Of a DNA stretch of 64,000 nucleotides, positions 9,790-20,699 are shown piece after piece. Within the stretch, counting starts at the first letter, position 1; every line of letters begins with the position of its first letter. Below the pieces are notes generated by a model. It saw only the letters and a list, made by a program, of their open reading frames with translations. It was not told where the DNA came from and did not search any database. The position numbers and the translations under genes are program-made. This DNA is from Adiantum capillus-veneris (taxonomy: Eukaryota > Streptophyta > Polypodiopsida > Polypodiales > Pteridaceae): contig CM043968.1 in NCBI GenBank assembly GCA_014529385.2, forward strand, positions 130,131,018-130,195,017, given 5' to 3'.

Positions 9790-10645
9790 CAACTTTTAGG
9801 AAAGAATCTTCGTATCCCGACCCCGGACTTATTAGCCACTCCCACCCTTCATACATCGCGCATCGGGCGCGCTCCCGTCTTCATCGCTCTGTCTTACAAG
9901 GCATAAAGCCATTAAGAATCCCAGATTACACATGGGTTGTAAGGATTCTAGGTACTAATCCTTAATTAAGTACTTAAACTCATGATTAAGACTTAAGAAA
10001 CTTGAACTGAAGTCAAAAACAAGACTAAGAAGACTGTGTTTGATTGATTGAATGAATACTTGAAACTGAGTACAATAGTCTCCTTATATACGAGACGAAG
10101 AGACACAAATGAAAAGACACGATTCATGATGAAGAGACGTGACTTAAGACGTAAAGACACATTCTTTCGGCGAAGAGCTGCAAACCATTGGGCGAAGTCG
10201 CACCCGTAGAGCGAAGGGGTGTGACCAGTCGTCGAAGGAGCGTGGCTTTTGGTGAAGAGGCACGTCTCTTGAGCGAAGGGTCGTGACCATCCAAGCGTAG
10301 GGGTTCTCCTTGGCATGGCACTTCGCGTATCTGCAACTAGGAGTAGATGTAATATTGTAACATAGTCACAATCGTAACATGGTTTCTCGTGAAGAATCTG
10401 ACAAAGATGACACCTCTCAGTGGGAAGGCAAAGAAAGATCCGGTGCGGGAACTGAAGAAAAGAATGAAGATTTGGGCAAATTTTTTCGGACAAGTTTGCC
10501 AGAAAAGGAGTACAAACGTCAACTGTAGATTGGCATATGTGTGAACATAAAAATTAAGTACTCCAGGGACCCGAGATTGGTGATACACCTGAAGAATTAC
10601 CCAATTGATAAGATTTACTCTAGATGGCGTGTGGCCATTGCTTCT
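9790..10645 (+). pseudogene. Element C leader and gag, 5' part
   Basis: A leader block (about 9817-9905) containing CATCGCGCATCGGGCGCGC is shared with family-2 elements. One frame reads through it and reaches PDYTW at 9922-9936; after the solo LTR the same protein resumes with SREESDKDDTSQWEG and KNYPIDKIYSRWRVAIAS, matching the order of blocks in the gag of A. It has a stop near 10526 and is cut by element B at 10645. The original start codon is not certain. Confidence 0.55.
9938..10379 (-). mobile_element. Solo LTR of a Ty1/copia-type element
   Basis: On the minus strand this 442-bp piece starts TGTTACGATTGTG and ends CCTTACA. It has a TATATAAGGAGAC promoter-like block followed by GTACTCAGTTTCAAG, a layout common in plant copia LTRs. 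The flanks TGGGT (9933-9937) and TGGTT (10380-10384) look like a 5-bp TSD with one change. No PBS or coding sequence accompanies it, as expected after LTR-LTR recombination. Superfamily assignment is by texture only. Confidence 0.6.
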
Positions 10646-11182
10646 TGTAACAAACTTGGACACTCCAAGTCAAGAATCAACCGCGACAGCACCAAATAAC
10701 CACTTCAAAACAATTCACAGATCACAATAGATTTGCACTGGCCCGGCGGAGTTCCGTGCCTAGAGATATTGGCCCCAAAGACTGGCGCCCCTTTCGGTAT
10801 TTCTTTTTGTATTAATCAATCATCAAAGTACAAGAGAGCGGTTAGGGTTTCACTCTCAGACTCTGCGTCCAGATGCTCTGAGAAGTGAGGCCCTCACCAC
10901 TAATTTAAAGGTTACAAGGGATGCCCAAAAGCAGAGCCCCAAAAGCTTTTAAAATCAAAAGCATCAGTTCTCTCTCTCTCTTAGAGAGTCTTTTCTCTTT
11001 TTTTTATAAAAAAAAAAGCAAAAGCAAAATTCGCGTCGCTCATCATTTTCCAATTTTTTTTTTAATTTTTATTTTATAATAATCCGCCTCCGCGATTTCC
11101 GGAAATTAGGGTTTTTGGCAAAATTTAGGGTTTGCAGGAATTTTAGGGTTTCTGTTGTCCGCCACGTCATCACTTTGTGACA
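10646..11182 (-). repeat. LTR1 (3' LTR of B)
   Basis: 537 bp; on the element strand TGTCACAAAG...TTTGTTACA. It includes several telobox motifs (TTAGGGTTT on the plus strand, 11105-11152) and the conserved GGGGCGCC block at 10771-10815. It is nearly identical to 16596-17150 apart from short indels. Confidence 0.93.
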
Positions 11183-11196
11183 TACCCCCCTCTTGA
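11183..11196 (-). promoter_or_regulatory. Polypurine tract of B
   Basis: On the element strand TCAAGAGGGGGGTA directly upstream of the 3' LTR; primes plus-strand DNA synthesis. Confidence 0.85.
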
Positions 11197-11787
11197 AAGC
11201 ATTGTAATCGACCGCGATTACGCCTGCAAAACCGACAAAAGCCATAAACCGTCTTAGCAGACACTGACTGTTAGTACCTACGTACTAGGAACACACATCT
11301 AGCACATGTACAAAATCGACAGTCACATCACACGACATCACAGGACATCACCAGACATCACAGGACATCACATGACATTCAACATTCATTCGGATCTTAG
11401 ACCATGATTTATCGGCAATGTAGCTAGCAATCACATCTAGGTCTAATCAGGACCTCATCGATGTCCGATTGACTAATCCCTATTGCAACCATGTCTATTC
11501 GAGATCAAGTAGACCAAAATGCTGCAGTCATTTCGTCTATCAGTTCCTGCACTCACAAGAAGTCAAGAACAAATCAGTATCATAATCAGGAATTCCATTT
11601 CATAAAGTCATCCAGCAGAATACTGTCAGCTCTCAGTATCCCTGAAGCTCAAAGAGACATCAGTGACTGTAGTATCAAAATCGAGGCATCTGTTGACAAA
11701 GGAGCGGAGTAACTCCCCTCTTGTGCATCCCACTGCACTAGATCTTCGGCCAAGCTGAGTTCTGGGTTCCGTTTGGAGTAGACTATG
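11197..11787 (-). other. Family-1 3' untranslated region (B)
   Basis: About 590 bp without coding signal between the chromodomain stop and the PPT. It is conserved in E (37761-38351) and D (23647-24218). It contains a short array of GACATCACA-like units at 11330-11385. Confidence 0.7.
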
Positions 11788-14700
11788 CTAAACCAAAACA
11801 TCGAGGTAAAGTTTCACAATCCGAGGAGTATCTGCTAGGTCCTCCTCCTCCATCCACTTCGCATCAAATGCAGGAAAGTTCTTGAACTTAACCAAGAACC
11901 GCCTTCGGACTTTACCTTTCTTCGTATCATTATGTGCCAAAATCTGTTCAGGAACAAGGATCTCCTCGTTTTCTTCCACTTCGGGTTGCTCATCAGGCTC
12001 CCCATCATCAGGCACATCACCCTTAACAGGTTTCAAGAGACTCACATGCAATGCATTGTGAATCCTCCAAGTATCTGGCAGTTTCAATCGGAAGGAGACA
12101 TCATTTATCTTGTCAGTAATCTGGAAAGGTCCGTAGTATCACATACTAAGCTTTGGAAAAAAGCCTCTCCTTTCCCTGTTTCTTTCTTAGGCGTGCCTTC
12201 TCAAAAGTAAGAGCACCCAATCATCCTCCTTCAGTTTCCAGTCGCGACGATGGCGATCCGCTGCCTTTTTCTGTCGTTCTTGAGACTTCTGCAAAGTCTC
12301 GCGAACCTTGGCAAAAGCCGTATCCAAATCTCGCGAATATTCATCCGCTTCAAATTTCTAATCTTTCGTGCTCAGGAAGGATGGAACCTTCGCAGCAGTT
12401 TCAACAATCTCTCATGGCGTCTTCCCCGTCGAAGAGTGTATCGTGTTATTGTAGGCAAATTCCACCAAAGGTAAGTTCTTTTCCCATTGAGTCTTCTGAT
12501 ACGAGATACAAGACATCAATAAATCTAAAATCACTGAATTGGCAATCTCAAATTGCCCGTCAGTCTGCAAGTGGAACGATGACGAGAACTGCAACTACGT
12601 GCCAATGTTCTCCCAAATTGCCTTCCAAAACCAACTCATAAATCTAGGGTCTATGTCAGAGAGAATCGTCTCAGACGTGCCATGTAATCGAAAAATCATC
12701 GTGATCATTCTGTATTCTCGGGAGATCAAAAAAAAAATGAAATCCATTTCAATATTTTCCCAGGGGCGGGTGGGTATGGGTAAAGGCTGTAACAATCCCT
12801 GTGCCTTATGCCTGTCAAACTTGACCTTCTGGCATACCAAGCAACTGCGCACAAACTCTTCCACATCCTTCTTCAGTCTCCGCCAAAAGAAATCTCTCTC
12901 TACCCCTTTCATGGTGGTAGCAATGCCGCGGTGACCCGTAAAAGGTGGACAGTGGCAATCAGTCATAACCTTTTCCCTCAACGGCTGTGTAACGCACAAC
13001 ATAGTCTTTTTCATCAAGTAGCCTTCCCGAAGGGAGTATCCAGCTACTGTCTCCCCATCCCGTATCCGTGTGAAAATATCTGCAAAATCTGTATCTGTGG
13101 CACACTGATCGACCATATCCTCGAAGCTCCTATGATGTATCGCGGAAATAGCCAGAACCAACGGTTTCCGAGACAAAGCATCTGCCACCACATTCTTCTG
13201 ACCCTGCACATGGACAATCTGGAAGTGGAACTGTGACAAGATGTTCACCCACTGCATCTGCTTTTCCGAAAGCTGCTTCTGTGACAAGAAGTAGCGCAAA
13301 CTCTGATGGTCTGTAAAGACAGTAAAATCCGCTCCGAGTAGGTAATGCCGCCACTGAGTAAGAGCATGGATAACCGCCAAAAGCTCTTTCTCATAAATCT
13401 GTGCTCTCATCTCCGGCCTAGAGAACAAAGGACTCTCGTAAGCTATGACATGGCCTTCTTGCATCAAGACCGTACCTAGACTACGACCACAAGCATCACA
13501 ATATACTTCAAATGACTTCTGCAAGTCCGGCAAAGTCAAAATATGATCCTGTAGTCAATTTCTCTTTCAATGTCTGAAGGCAGTCACCTCTGTGGGTCCC
13601 CACGAAAAAGGTACTCCTTTCTGTGTCAAGGTATGCAAAGGGGAAGCAACCTCTGCAAACTTTCGTATGAACCGCCTGTAGTACGAACACAGTCCCAAGA
13701 AGCTTCTAGCTTCATGGACATTCCTCAAATCAGGCCAATCACGGATAGTCTCTATCTTGGCCGGGTTCATTTGCACTGCTGCTGTTGACACAATGTGTCC
13801 CAAAAAATGTATCTCTGGTAGGAAAAATTCACTTTTCGTAGCATTAATCACTAATGTGTGATCTCGTAATGCCTGAAAGACTTGAAGTAGATGATCTCTG
13901 TGTTCTGCCTCATTCGTGGAGAAAACAATGATGTCGTCAAAGAAAGTGCCAACAAATAGCCTGTACTCTCGAAAAATCCTATCCATCATCCAGTTGAATG
14001 TCGCAGGAGCATTGGTTAAGCCAAAAGGCATCACCAAAAACTCAAATAACCCAAAAGTCGTCCGAAAAGCTGTCTTGTAGACATCTCCTGGTGCTATCCT
14101 GATCTGATGATATCCACTCTTCAAGTCAATCCTGCTAAAGCACGAGGATCCCTGTAACCTGTCGAGTATATCATCGATCCTAGGAATCGGAAATCTGTTC
14201 TTGATGGTGATTTCGTTGAGAGTGCTATAATCGATGCACATTCTCCAAGATCCGTCTTTCTTCAAAACCAACAACATTGGAGAGCAATACGGTGAAGTAC
14301 TAGGCTGGACAAGACCCTTTTCCAAGGGGTCTTTCACCGAGTTCATAATCTTTTCATTTTGTACTCGGCTCACACGATAAGGTGGCCGATTCGGTGGCGT
14401 GCTTCCAGATTTCAGATCAATGGTATGATCTTCAGGCCCTCTCAAAAGCAATCGGCATGAGCGTGGAGAAAAAATAAATCTTGGCGTTCTTTTCTTCAGG
14501 TCAAAACATATTCAACCTTTATCCATCGTTCAGTTCTCCCAAAAGAATGAGTAAGAAAACTGAAGTTCATCAAGTACAATCTCTAAGCCCTTCATTTATC
14601 AAAGTCGCTTTCTCGGCCCGGTAGTCAACCACGGCGTAGTTCTTGTGGTACCAAGGGATCCCGAGTAGAACGTCACTCGCGTTCCCTGAACACCCCTGTC

Positions 14701-14910
14701 ATTGCAAACGAAGTTTGCCAATGCTCGGTGTAATGGCAACATCCCATCCGGGTGCCAGTCGAACTACCTCCGCCTGTGGCGTCAGTCTGTCGGGCGTAAT
14801 TCCAAATCGAGCCGCCAATTCCAAGTGAAAAGAAGTTGGCCTTAGCTCCTTCAAAAGAGCTTCCTGATCCTTCACTTTGCCCCAAAAGCGGCAAAGTTTG
14901 TACTTTCATT
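11788..14910 (-). pseudogene. Element B pol: PR, RT, RNase H, IN, chromodomain
   Basis: Order on the minus strand: protease remnant (about 14630-14910) in which FEGAKANFFSL replaces the expected FFDGGAKANFFSL, so the catalytic Asp is gone; RT (13567-14451) with [39 protein letters not shown] and the catalytic FFDD; RNase H (about 13000-13540) with YCDACGRSLG and TDHQSLRYF; integrase with the HHCC zinc finger (HRGIATTMKG, CLVCQKVKF). About 100 bp are missing from the IN core between MDFIF and LHGTSETILSD. The C-terminal chromodomain-like module RRFLVKFKNFPAFDAKWMEE ends at the stop at 11788. Frameshifts occur after RT (about 13566) and in the IN C-terminal half. Confidence 0.88.
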
Positions 14911-16525
14911 CATTAGATTCGGTGCAGGTCCCACGCCATGTGGTACCAGTTCTGCTTTTCTATCTGCCTTTTCTGCCACATTCCTCAGCTGCTCTCGAAC
15001 TCTCAGGCCTGTCGTCGTCTTTATCATTCTGTTCTTTCTGTGCCTTTTTAGGCACTTCGCGGAGATATGTCCATGTTCACTGCATCCAAAGCACTTCCCC
15101 TCTCTGATGAAGCGAGCTCTCTCCTCAGGAGTAAGCTTGGGTCGTGCATCCTTTTTTTTTCTTTGGGTTGCTCTTTTTCATTCTTCTTTCATTCCCAGAA
15201 GTCTGTTCGGCTCGTTGTGTCATGACCTCATCTGTGGGGTAGGTCAAACTACCAGAGTGAATGGCAAAGCCCCGCTTCGCATGACTCATCAACTCCTGAA
15301 TAGAAGCTGACTTTTGTTCCAAGCAGTGATCTCGGATCTCTGTAGGTAGACCCAAGGTAAACCGTCAATCTGTTCTCTGAACGAGATCTTCTTGAATGAA
15401 GACGCGGGTAGAAAAGAGTTCCAGAATCTTTCACAATAAGCGTTGATTGTATCTTTCTTGGTCATCCGAAGATGGTTCCAAGCAGCTCATACATCTCGTT
15501 CATATTCTTGCGTCAACCAAGAAGAAATAAAAAGCCTCTTGAATTTCAGCCATGTAACCGGCACAGTCTTGCTTAAGAGAAGCGTGGACCACCAAGTACG
15601 AGCATTCCCCTTAAAATAAGAGGCAACTCTCCGAATCTTGGAGTGCTCTGAATAGCGTCCTCCCGCGAAAGCGATGTCAAACTGCTGTATAAAAGACAAA
15701 GCCTTCGAAGCATCCGAGTATCCTGAAAAGTATCAAACTTGATCGAGTGGCCACCTTAAACTCTCGGACTTTCTTGCTTTTATCTTCGAGAAAGTCATAC
15801 TGGTTGGCTTTATAAAAATTATTCTTGTTCGCATAAAATTCCATTGTCAGAGTCTGAACTGTCCGTAGACGAGTCCTCTGTAGAAGTGTCATTCACTGGG
15901 CGAGACTTAGACTTCCTTGCCTTTTTTTCTTGCCCTTTCCGAAGCGTTGTTTCTTGCTTCGCTTTTTGCTTTTCCTGTCTTCTTCGCTCGAGTCTGAAGA
16001 GCTAGAAGGACTGTCAGAAGAAGAAGAAGAAGAAGAACTGGGTACTCCTTCAAATCGAAAACGCTTCTTCTGTTTCTTTGCCTTGTCAAATGTCGACCGA
16101 CGACCTAAATATCCCGGGAAGTCAGTGCCTTTCTTCTGCTTTTTGCCGTGCTTTTTGGCTTTCTTTTGCGTGTCAAAAAGCTGAGCAATCCGTGCATCAA
16201 CCACGTTCTCCAGTTCCTTCTCCGTATATTTCTTGGAGGCAGAAGGTTTCTTGAGAGCGGGTTTCGGGAGTGGTGTTGTGGTTCTCTGCCACTCCGTCTG
16301 TACCTCTTCCAAAGAGGTCTGGTTCATATATTTTGCCATCTTCGGGTCCTTGGCAAAATTGAGCATCATCTTTGTTGCATCGCTGATCAACTGGCAACGC
16401 TCTATCTCTCGCCGCTCCGCCTAAGTAGGCCAAGGCGGGCCATACTCTCTGCCTGAATCTTCGTTGTGATCCTAGCCCGCATCTCCAGATGCAGAGGGAG
16501 TCGACTGGTCATTGCCTGAAGCCAT
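14911..16525 (-). pseudogene. Element B gag, broken
   Basis: Start ATG at 16525 (MASGNDQSTPSASGDAG), 70 bp after the PBS. In-frame TAG codons occur at codon 18 and again after YGPPWPT; the second is shared with E. Downstream MLNFAKDPKMAKYMNQTSLE, a Lys-rich region, a poly-Ser/acidic linker and the capsid block (FIQQFDIAFAGGRYSEHSK, KGNARTWWSTLL) follow, with a frameshift near 15750. The zinc knuckle is CX2CX4HX4C at 15052-15093 (CFGCSEHGHISAKC). Gag would assemble virus-like particles. Confidence 0.85.
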
Positions 16526-16582
16526 AGGTGCCGCGGAAAAAAATTCGGGGATTGGATTTCCCGTAGAAGAGAAATCGGCCGT

Positions 16583-16594
16583 GCTCTGATACCA
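16583..16594 (-). promoter_or_regulatory. Primer-binding site of B
   Basis: TGGTATCAGAGC on the element strand, one base inside the 5' LTR; initiator tRNA-Met type. Confidence 0.92.
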
Positions 16595-16595
16595 C

Positions 16596-17150
16596 TGTAA
16601 CAAACTTGGACACTCCAAGTCAAGAATCAACCGCGATAGCACCAAATAACCACTTCAAAACAATTCACAGATCACAATAGATTTGCACTGGCCCGGCGGA
16701 GTTCCGTGCCTAGAGATATTGGCCCCAAAGACTGGCGCCCCTTTCGGTATTTCTTTTTGTATTAATCAATCATCAAAGTACAAGAGAGCGGTTAGGGTTT
16801 CACTCTCAGACTCTGCGTCCAGATGCTCTGAGAAGTGAGGCCCTCACCACTAATTTAAAGGTTACAAGGGATGCCCAAAAGCAGAGCCCCAAAAGCTTTT
16901 AAAATTAAAAGCATCAGTTCTCTCTCTCTCTTAGAGAGTCTTTTCTCTTTTTTTTATAAAAAAAAAAGCAAAAGCAAAATTCGCGTCGCTCATCATTTTC
17001 CAAATTTTTTATTTATTTATAATAATAATAATCTGCCTCCCCGATTTCCGGAAATTAGGGTTTTTGGCAAAATTTAGGGTTTGCAGGAATTTTAGGGTTT
17101 TTGGCAGAAATTAGGGTTTCTGCTGTCCGCCACGTCATCACTTTGTGACA
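16596..17150 (-). repeat. LTR1 (5' LTR of B)
   Basis: 555 bp, same ends as 10646-11182. The length difference comes mainly from an extra telobox-containing repeat near 17090-17120. Confidence 0.93.
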
Positions 17151-17155
17151 CTTCT

Positions 17156-18200
17156 CCTCTCAAGTAGGAAGTAAAGTCGAAAAGACAGACGAGTGCAGAA
17201 AAGCAGAAGTTGTACTCGCAGAAAGACATGGATAAGCGAAGCAAAAAGCAACGCTTCGGAAAGGGCAAGAAAAAGGCAAAGAAGCCTAGATTTCGCCCAG
17301 TTTCTGACAGTTCTACATAGGAGTCATCCTCAGACAGTTCGGACTCCGACGATCACAGATTTTACATAAAGCCAACCAGTATGACTTCGTCGAAGATAAA
17401 AGTAAGAAAGTTCGAGAAATCTAAAGAAGGTGGGTAGACAATTAAGTTTGACACTTCTTCTGGATTCCGAGATGCTTCGAGGGCTTTCGCCTTTATACAA
17501 CAGTTTGATATAGCTTTCTTTGGAGGATATTACTTAGAGCACTCTAAGATTCGGAGGGCTATCTCTTTCTTCAAGGGAAATGCTCGAACATGGTGATCCA
17601 CCCTTCTACTGAACAAGGAAGCTCCGATTAAATGGTTGAAATTCAAAAGGTTTTTTAAAATTTCTTCTTGGCCGACTCGAGAGTACGAATGAGAGATACA
17701 AATTGCTTGGAATCATCTTCGGATGACCAAGGGAGATTCTTTGGACGCTTATTGCGAGAGATTTTGGAAATCTTTTCTACCAGCCTTTTCATTTATGAAG
17801 GTCTTGTTTAAGGAACAAATTGAAGTTGAATTCTTTTGAAGAATTAATGGGTCATGTGAAACGTGGTTTTGCGATACATTCGGGATATTTTGACTTACCC
17901 CACTGATGAGATCTTGACTCAGAGAACCCAACAGACCTCTCACAATGAAAGTAGAAAGAGAAAGAGTTCTCAGATTAAAGAAAAGAAAGATACACGTCCT
18001 AGACAGACTCTTAGAGAAAGGGGTATCTTTTTCAAAGAGGGGAAGTGTTTTGGATGCGGGGAACATGGGCACATCTCCGCAAAGTGCCCCAAAAAGGCAC
18101 AACAAGAGCAGACTTAAGACAAGCCAGAGAGTTCTAGAGTAGCAGGCAGAAAAGGCAGATGAAAACAGAACTGGTACCACATTGCGTGGGGCTCGAACCG
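17156..18200 (+). pseudogene. Element C gag, 3' part
   Basis: Continues collinearly from 10645 after excision of B: RSKKQRFGKGKKKAKKP, Ser/Asp-rich linker, FAFIQQFDIAFFGG capsid start, WLKFKRFFK, and LTYPTDEILTQRTQQ. The zinc knuckle CFGCGEHGHISAKC is intact at 18046-18087. Several stops and frame changes (for example near 17320, 17598 and 17840) inactivate it. Confidence 0.8.
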
Positions 18201-18226
18201 AATCAGATGAATGAAAGTACGGAACT

Positions 18227-18536
18227 TTGCCGAGCTTGGGCCAAGTGAAAGACCAAGAAGCCCTCATTTTCTTTGATGGAGGAGCCAAGGCCAACTTCTT
18301 TTCACTTGAATTGGCGGCTCGATTTGAAATGATGCTCGACAGGCTGAGGCCACAGACGGAGGTAGTTCTAGCGGCACCCGAACGGGATGATGCCATTACA
18401 CCGATCATTGGCAAACTTCGTTTGCAATGTCAGGGGTGTTTAGGGCACGAGGACTTCTACGTAATACCCTTGGGAGGTTGTGACGTTCTCCTCAAAATCC
18501 CTCAGTACCTTAAGAACAATGCCGTGGTTTGACTAT
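18227..18536 (+). pseudogene. Element C protease
   Basis: About 100 open codons: DQEALIFFDGGAKANFFSLE (active-site loop with D-G-G), AITPIIGKLRLQCQG, and HEDFYVIPLGGCDVLL. It stops near 18530, before the linker to RT. The Ty3/gypsy retropepsin acts as a dimer to cut Gag-Pol. Confidence 0.75.
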
Positions 18537-18643
18537 CGGGCTGAGAAAGAGACTTTGACAAATTGAGGGCAAAGAGATTGTACTTGATGAAATTCAGTTT
18601 TTTTTGAATAAATTTTTTAACTCGATTTTCTGGAGAGAACTGA

Positions 18644-19376
18644 ATGATGATTGAAGGTCAAATATGTTTTGACCTTGATAAAGAACGCCAGGATTTTCTC
18701 CACACTCATGTCGATTGCTTTTCAGAGGGCCTGCCAGGCGAGTTGCCACCAACTCGTCCTGAGGATCATACCATTGATCTGATACCTGGAAGCACATCAC
18801 CGAACCGGCCACCTTACCGTGTGAGCCGAGCCCAGAATGAAGAGATTATGAACCTAGTGAAAGACCTCTTGGAAAAGGGTCTTATCGAGCCGAGTACTTC
18901 ACCTTACTGCTCTCCGGTGTTGTTGGTTTTGAAGAAAGACGGATCTTGGAGAATGTGCATTGACTATAAAGCTCTCAACAAAATCACCATCAAGAACAGA
19001 TTTCTGATTCCTAGGATGGATGATGACTGACTACAGGGATCCTCTTGTTTCAGCAGGATCGGTTTGAAGAGTGGATATCATCAGATCCAAATCGCACCGG
19101 GCGATGTCTACAAGACAGCTTTCCGGACGACCTTCGGTTTATTCGAATTTTTGGTGATGCCTTTTGGGCTTACCAATGCTCTAGCGACTTTTAACCGAAT
19201 GATGGACATGATTTTTAGAGAGTACAGATCTTTTGTGGGCACTTTCTTTGATGACATTATTGTCTTCTCCAAGGATGAGGCAGACCATAGAGAACATTTG
19301 CTAGAAGTCTTTCAGGCATTGCGAAATCACAAGTTGGTGATCAATGCAAAGAAGAGTGAAGTTTTCCTACCAGAGA
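18644..19376 (+). pseudogene. Element C reverse transcriptase, truncated
   Basis: RT blocks in one frame: [36 protein letters not shown], (one TGA at 19028 next to a 12-bp loss in the [10 protein letters not shown] block), [26 protein letters not shown] and the catalytic FFDD near 19248. It ends at FLPEM, where the family-2 LTR begins at 19377. RNase H and IN are absent. Confidence 0.82.
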
Positions 19377-20038
19377 TGTCACAAACTGTTGACGTGTCAA
19401 AGCCTCGAAGAAGGGAGCCAACTTGCAGATGTCGGCTGAGGGGCCTAAACCCTAAGAAGAACAAGTAACAGAAGAAGTCCTACCAACTTATGGGGACCCT
19501 GTTCGATGGGGCCCCAAGTGACATAAAGGATTAAAATAAAGCAGGACTCACACACACTGAAAGTTTTGCGTCGTAGCTGATGACGTGGTAGTTGTATGGA
19601 AATTTCGGAAATTGCGCTGACATGATGACGTGGCAGACCGTACGGATTTCCGCGTTTTGCACGGATTGCTGTACGGAATTTCGTGATTTACGTTGGCAGC
19701 TTTTTGGCATTGCTTTTGGACCAGAAGCTTTTGTAAACTGCTTTTCATAGGCCAAGGGCCTTTAAATATGTGCTAAGGGCTCATTCTCTTGCATGCTTCC
19801 TAGAGAAGGTGCAGAGTATGGAGTACCGGCTTGTACTGTGTTGATGCAATATAAAGAAATATCGAAAGGGGCGCCAAGGTTTGGGGCCAATACTCTCTGG
19901 GGTGGAATTCCGCCACCCCGTGTCGCGTGTTGTTCTCATCTCTCTCTCTCTCTCTCTCTCAGTTCACTTGTTATTGAAGTGCTAAAAGTCTGTTCAGTTT
20001 GTTCTTTTCTATTGGCAAGTGGTGCCCGTCTTGTGACA
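19377..20038 (+). repeat. LTR2-a (5' LTR of 2-I)
   Basis: 662 bp, TGTCACAAACTGTTGACG...TCTTGTGACA. It carries the conserved block (19848-19890) with AAATATCGAAAGGGGCGCC, a TTTAAATATG TATA-like site upstream, and a CT repeat near 19940. Confidence 0.9.
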
Positions 20039-20039
20039 G

Positions 20040-20051
20040 TGGTATCAGAGC
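20040..20051 (+). promoter_or_regulatory. Primer-binding site of 2-I
   Basis: TGGTATCAGAGC one base after LTR2-a; initiator tRNA-Met type. Confidence 0.92.
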
Positions 20052-20244
20052 ATCATGCGTGTGCTTTTCTGAAAAGCATACCGGTCCTTCCAAAGAGCAG
20101 ACAGAGCAAGATCGCACTTCCAAAGTTTATTGGAAATTTTAGCTTTGTGCTTCGACCCCGGACTTATTATCCACTCCACCCTTACTTCATCGCGCATCGG
20201 GCGCGCTCCCGTCTTCACCACTCATGTCTTACATGGCATAAGCC

Positions 20245-20438
20245 ATGAAGATCACTTACAAGAGAACGATCCAAGATTTGTTTCGAGCTGCTGTTTTTCT
20301 CAGAGACAGTGCAATGCAGATATTGATAGCTACCAAGCAGCATACTCCAAGTACTTGGCAAGCTTTCAAGAAAATTTTTGTCCGAAGTTGTATTGTTTCT
20401 AACATCTTCCTTCAGAGTGCAACTTCTGGCAGAGTGGG
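20245..20438 (+). pseudogene. Gag capsid remnant of family 2 (2-I copy)
   Basis: Open frame with FRAAVFLRDSAMQILIAT and TWQAFKKIFVRS. These align with the gag capsid core of H (VRKVATFLKDNALTWW, then ATWVYF). Across the multimer insertion the frame continues at 62143 as YLEMLAMETLADYNLKFLYI. It is a fragment of a retrotransposon capsid and the only coding trace in family 2; no PR, RT or IN is visible. Confidence 0.6.
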
Positions 20439-20631
20439 TGTCACAAACTGTTGACGTGTCAACGCCCCGAAGAAGGGAGCCAATTTGCAGATGTTGGCCG
20501 AGGGGCCTAAACCCTAAGAAGAACAAGTAGCAAAACAAGAAGTCCTACCAACTTATGGGGACCCCGTCCGATGGGGCCCCAAGTGACATAAAGGAAATAA
20601 AGAAGGATCCACATACACACAAATTGCGTAG
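20439..20631 (+). repeat. LTR2-b, truncated (first 193 bp)
   Basis: Begins TGTCACAAACTGTTGACG and stops after AAATTGCGTAG, where a hairpin junction to element D begins. Confidence 0.85.
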
Positions 20632-20699
20632 ATCAAGTACAATTGTTCTGCCCTTTTCTTTCTTGGTCATCCGAAATGGGCAGAACAATTGTACTTGAT
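20632..20699. repeat. 22-bp inverted repeat at the LTR2-b/D junction
   Basis: Arms 20632-20653 and 20678-20699 are perfect reverse complements, starting ATCAAGTACAATTG. The 24-nt loop contains TTCTTGGTCATCCGA, which is antisense family-1 gag sequence. It is a rearrangement scar rather than a functional signal. Confidence 0.9.

Larger units (their letters stand above)
10646..17150 (-). mobile_element. Element B: complete family-1 Ty3/gypsy (non-autonomous)
   Basis: 6505 bp with two near-identical LTRs, PBS and PPT, flanked by the perfect TSD CTTCT (10641-10645 and 17151-17155). It sits inside the gag of C in the opposite orientation. All coding domains are present in the order gag, PR, RT, RNase H, IN, chromodomain, but it carries a gag stop, loss of the protease catalytic Asp and a deletion in the integrase core. 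The same lesions occur in element E. Confidence 0.93.
9198..19376 (+). mobile_element. Element C: family-1 Ty3/gypsy, interrupted and 3'-truncated
   Basis: 5' LTR 9198-9726, PBS, leader and gag start, then a copia-type solo LTR and the complete element B inside gag, then the rest of gag, protease and RT, ending at 19376 where a family-2 LTR begins. Removing B and one CTTCT copy restores a collinear gag. The 3' part of C is not seen in this window. Confidence 0.8.
19377..20438 (+). mobile_element. Family-2 element 2-I, left part
   Basis: LTR2 19377-20038, PBS, and the first 400 bp of the internal region up to CAGAGTGGG. It is interrupted at 20438 and resumes at 62138 with the duplicated GTGGG. 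It is inserted into the RT of C; the base run AGAGA precedes it, but its other end is not available to confirm a TSD. Confidence 0.75.

Noticed and set aside
13130-13354. ORFs overlapping RNase H in other frames (also 21987-22211 and 39691-39915)
   Set aside because: The same shadow frame appears in every family-1 copy because the RNase H sequence is conserved; it has no independent coding features.
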